Origin: a bacterium
GTDB taxonomy: Bacteria > Desulfobacterota > Anaeroferrophillalia > Anaeroferrophillales > Tharpellaceae
Direction: 5' to 3'
DNA: 5,740 bases
Assembly: GCA_029935295.1 (NCBI GenBank)
Contig: JAOZKP010000188.1
Location: 1-5,740, forward strand
The translations under genes were made by a program, and so were the position numbers. Positions 5,730 to 5,740 of the stretch are shown here, in pieces. Under the pieces are notes generated by a model. That model had not been told where the DNA came from, ran no database searches, and was given only the letters and a program-made list of their open reading frames with translations. Within the stretch, counting starts at the first letter, position 1. Each line of letters starts with the position of its first letter.

Positions 5730-5740
5730 GATCAAAAATC

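Larger units (their letters stand above)
5592..5740. other. Intergenic region upstream of araC
   Basis: About 150 bp without a credible gene, reaching the right edge. It holds the two candidate araC promoters and a C7 run (5717-5723, G7 on the minus strand). A small GC hairpin (CGGG 5632-5635 with CCCG 5641-5644, 5-base loop) would lie in the araC 5' leader about 40-55 nt before the start codon. No recognised riboswitch or RNA gene is visible. Confidence 0.5.

Overview
The window looks like chromosomal DNA from a Gram-negative bacterium. Four proteins carry export signals, and they include an outer-membrane beta-barrel and a lipoprotein with a clear lipobox. Gene starts are mostly preceded by AGGAGG-like ribosome binding sites, coding GC looks moderate, and the intergenic DNA is AT-rich. 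The gene mix would fit a proteobacterium in the broad sense, possibly Desulfobacterota, but nothing in the window fixes the taxon. I see no insertion sequence, CRISPR array, tRNA, rRNA or phage gene.

Layout: positions 1-113 hold the last codons of an unidentified plus-strand gene, closed by a strong, nearly symmetric terminator (168-217). An AT-rich intergenic stretch follows (214-456), with an imperfect direct repeat and an overlapping dyad at 232-268. Five plus-strand genes come next with tight spacing and probably form one operon: a DUF2092 periplasmic protein (457-1218); an exported Arg/Pro- and Gln/Asp/Arg-rich protein with a small two-cysteine C-terminal module (1215-1913, ATGA overlap); a patatin-like phospholipase lipoprotein (1962-3167, TTG start); an exported SYLF-domain protein (3220-3882); and a TorF/TIGR02001-type outer-membrane barrel (3893-4666). 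Facing them on the minus strand is an AraC-family regulator (5591-4620). Its 3' end overlaps the end of the barrel gene by 47 bp, tail to tail.

How the genes may work together (inference): the operon encodes only envelope proteins, and three of the five belong to families tied to lipids. DUF2092 is, to my recollection, related to LolA/LolB-like lipoprotein carriers, patatins hydrolyse acyl lipids, and SYLF domains bind phosphoinositides in eukaryotes. With an outer-membrane barrel and a low-complexity periplasmic protein, this reads as a candidate envelope lipid maintenance or remodelling locus that I cannot match to a characterised system. The EutR-like AraC regulator is the obvious candidate controller, but the sequence does not prove it.

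The main oddity is the end of the barrel gene. A canonical terminal-Phe barrel signature is reached at 4604-4606, but the frame runs on for 19 basic residues read from the antisense strand of the araC 3' end. This suggests loss of the original stop and intergenic spacer.
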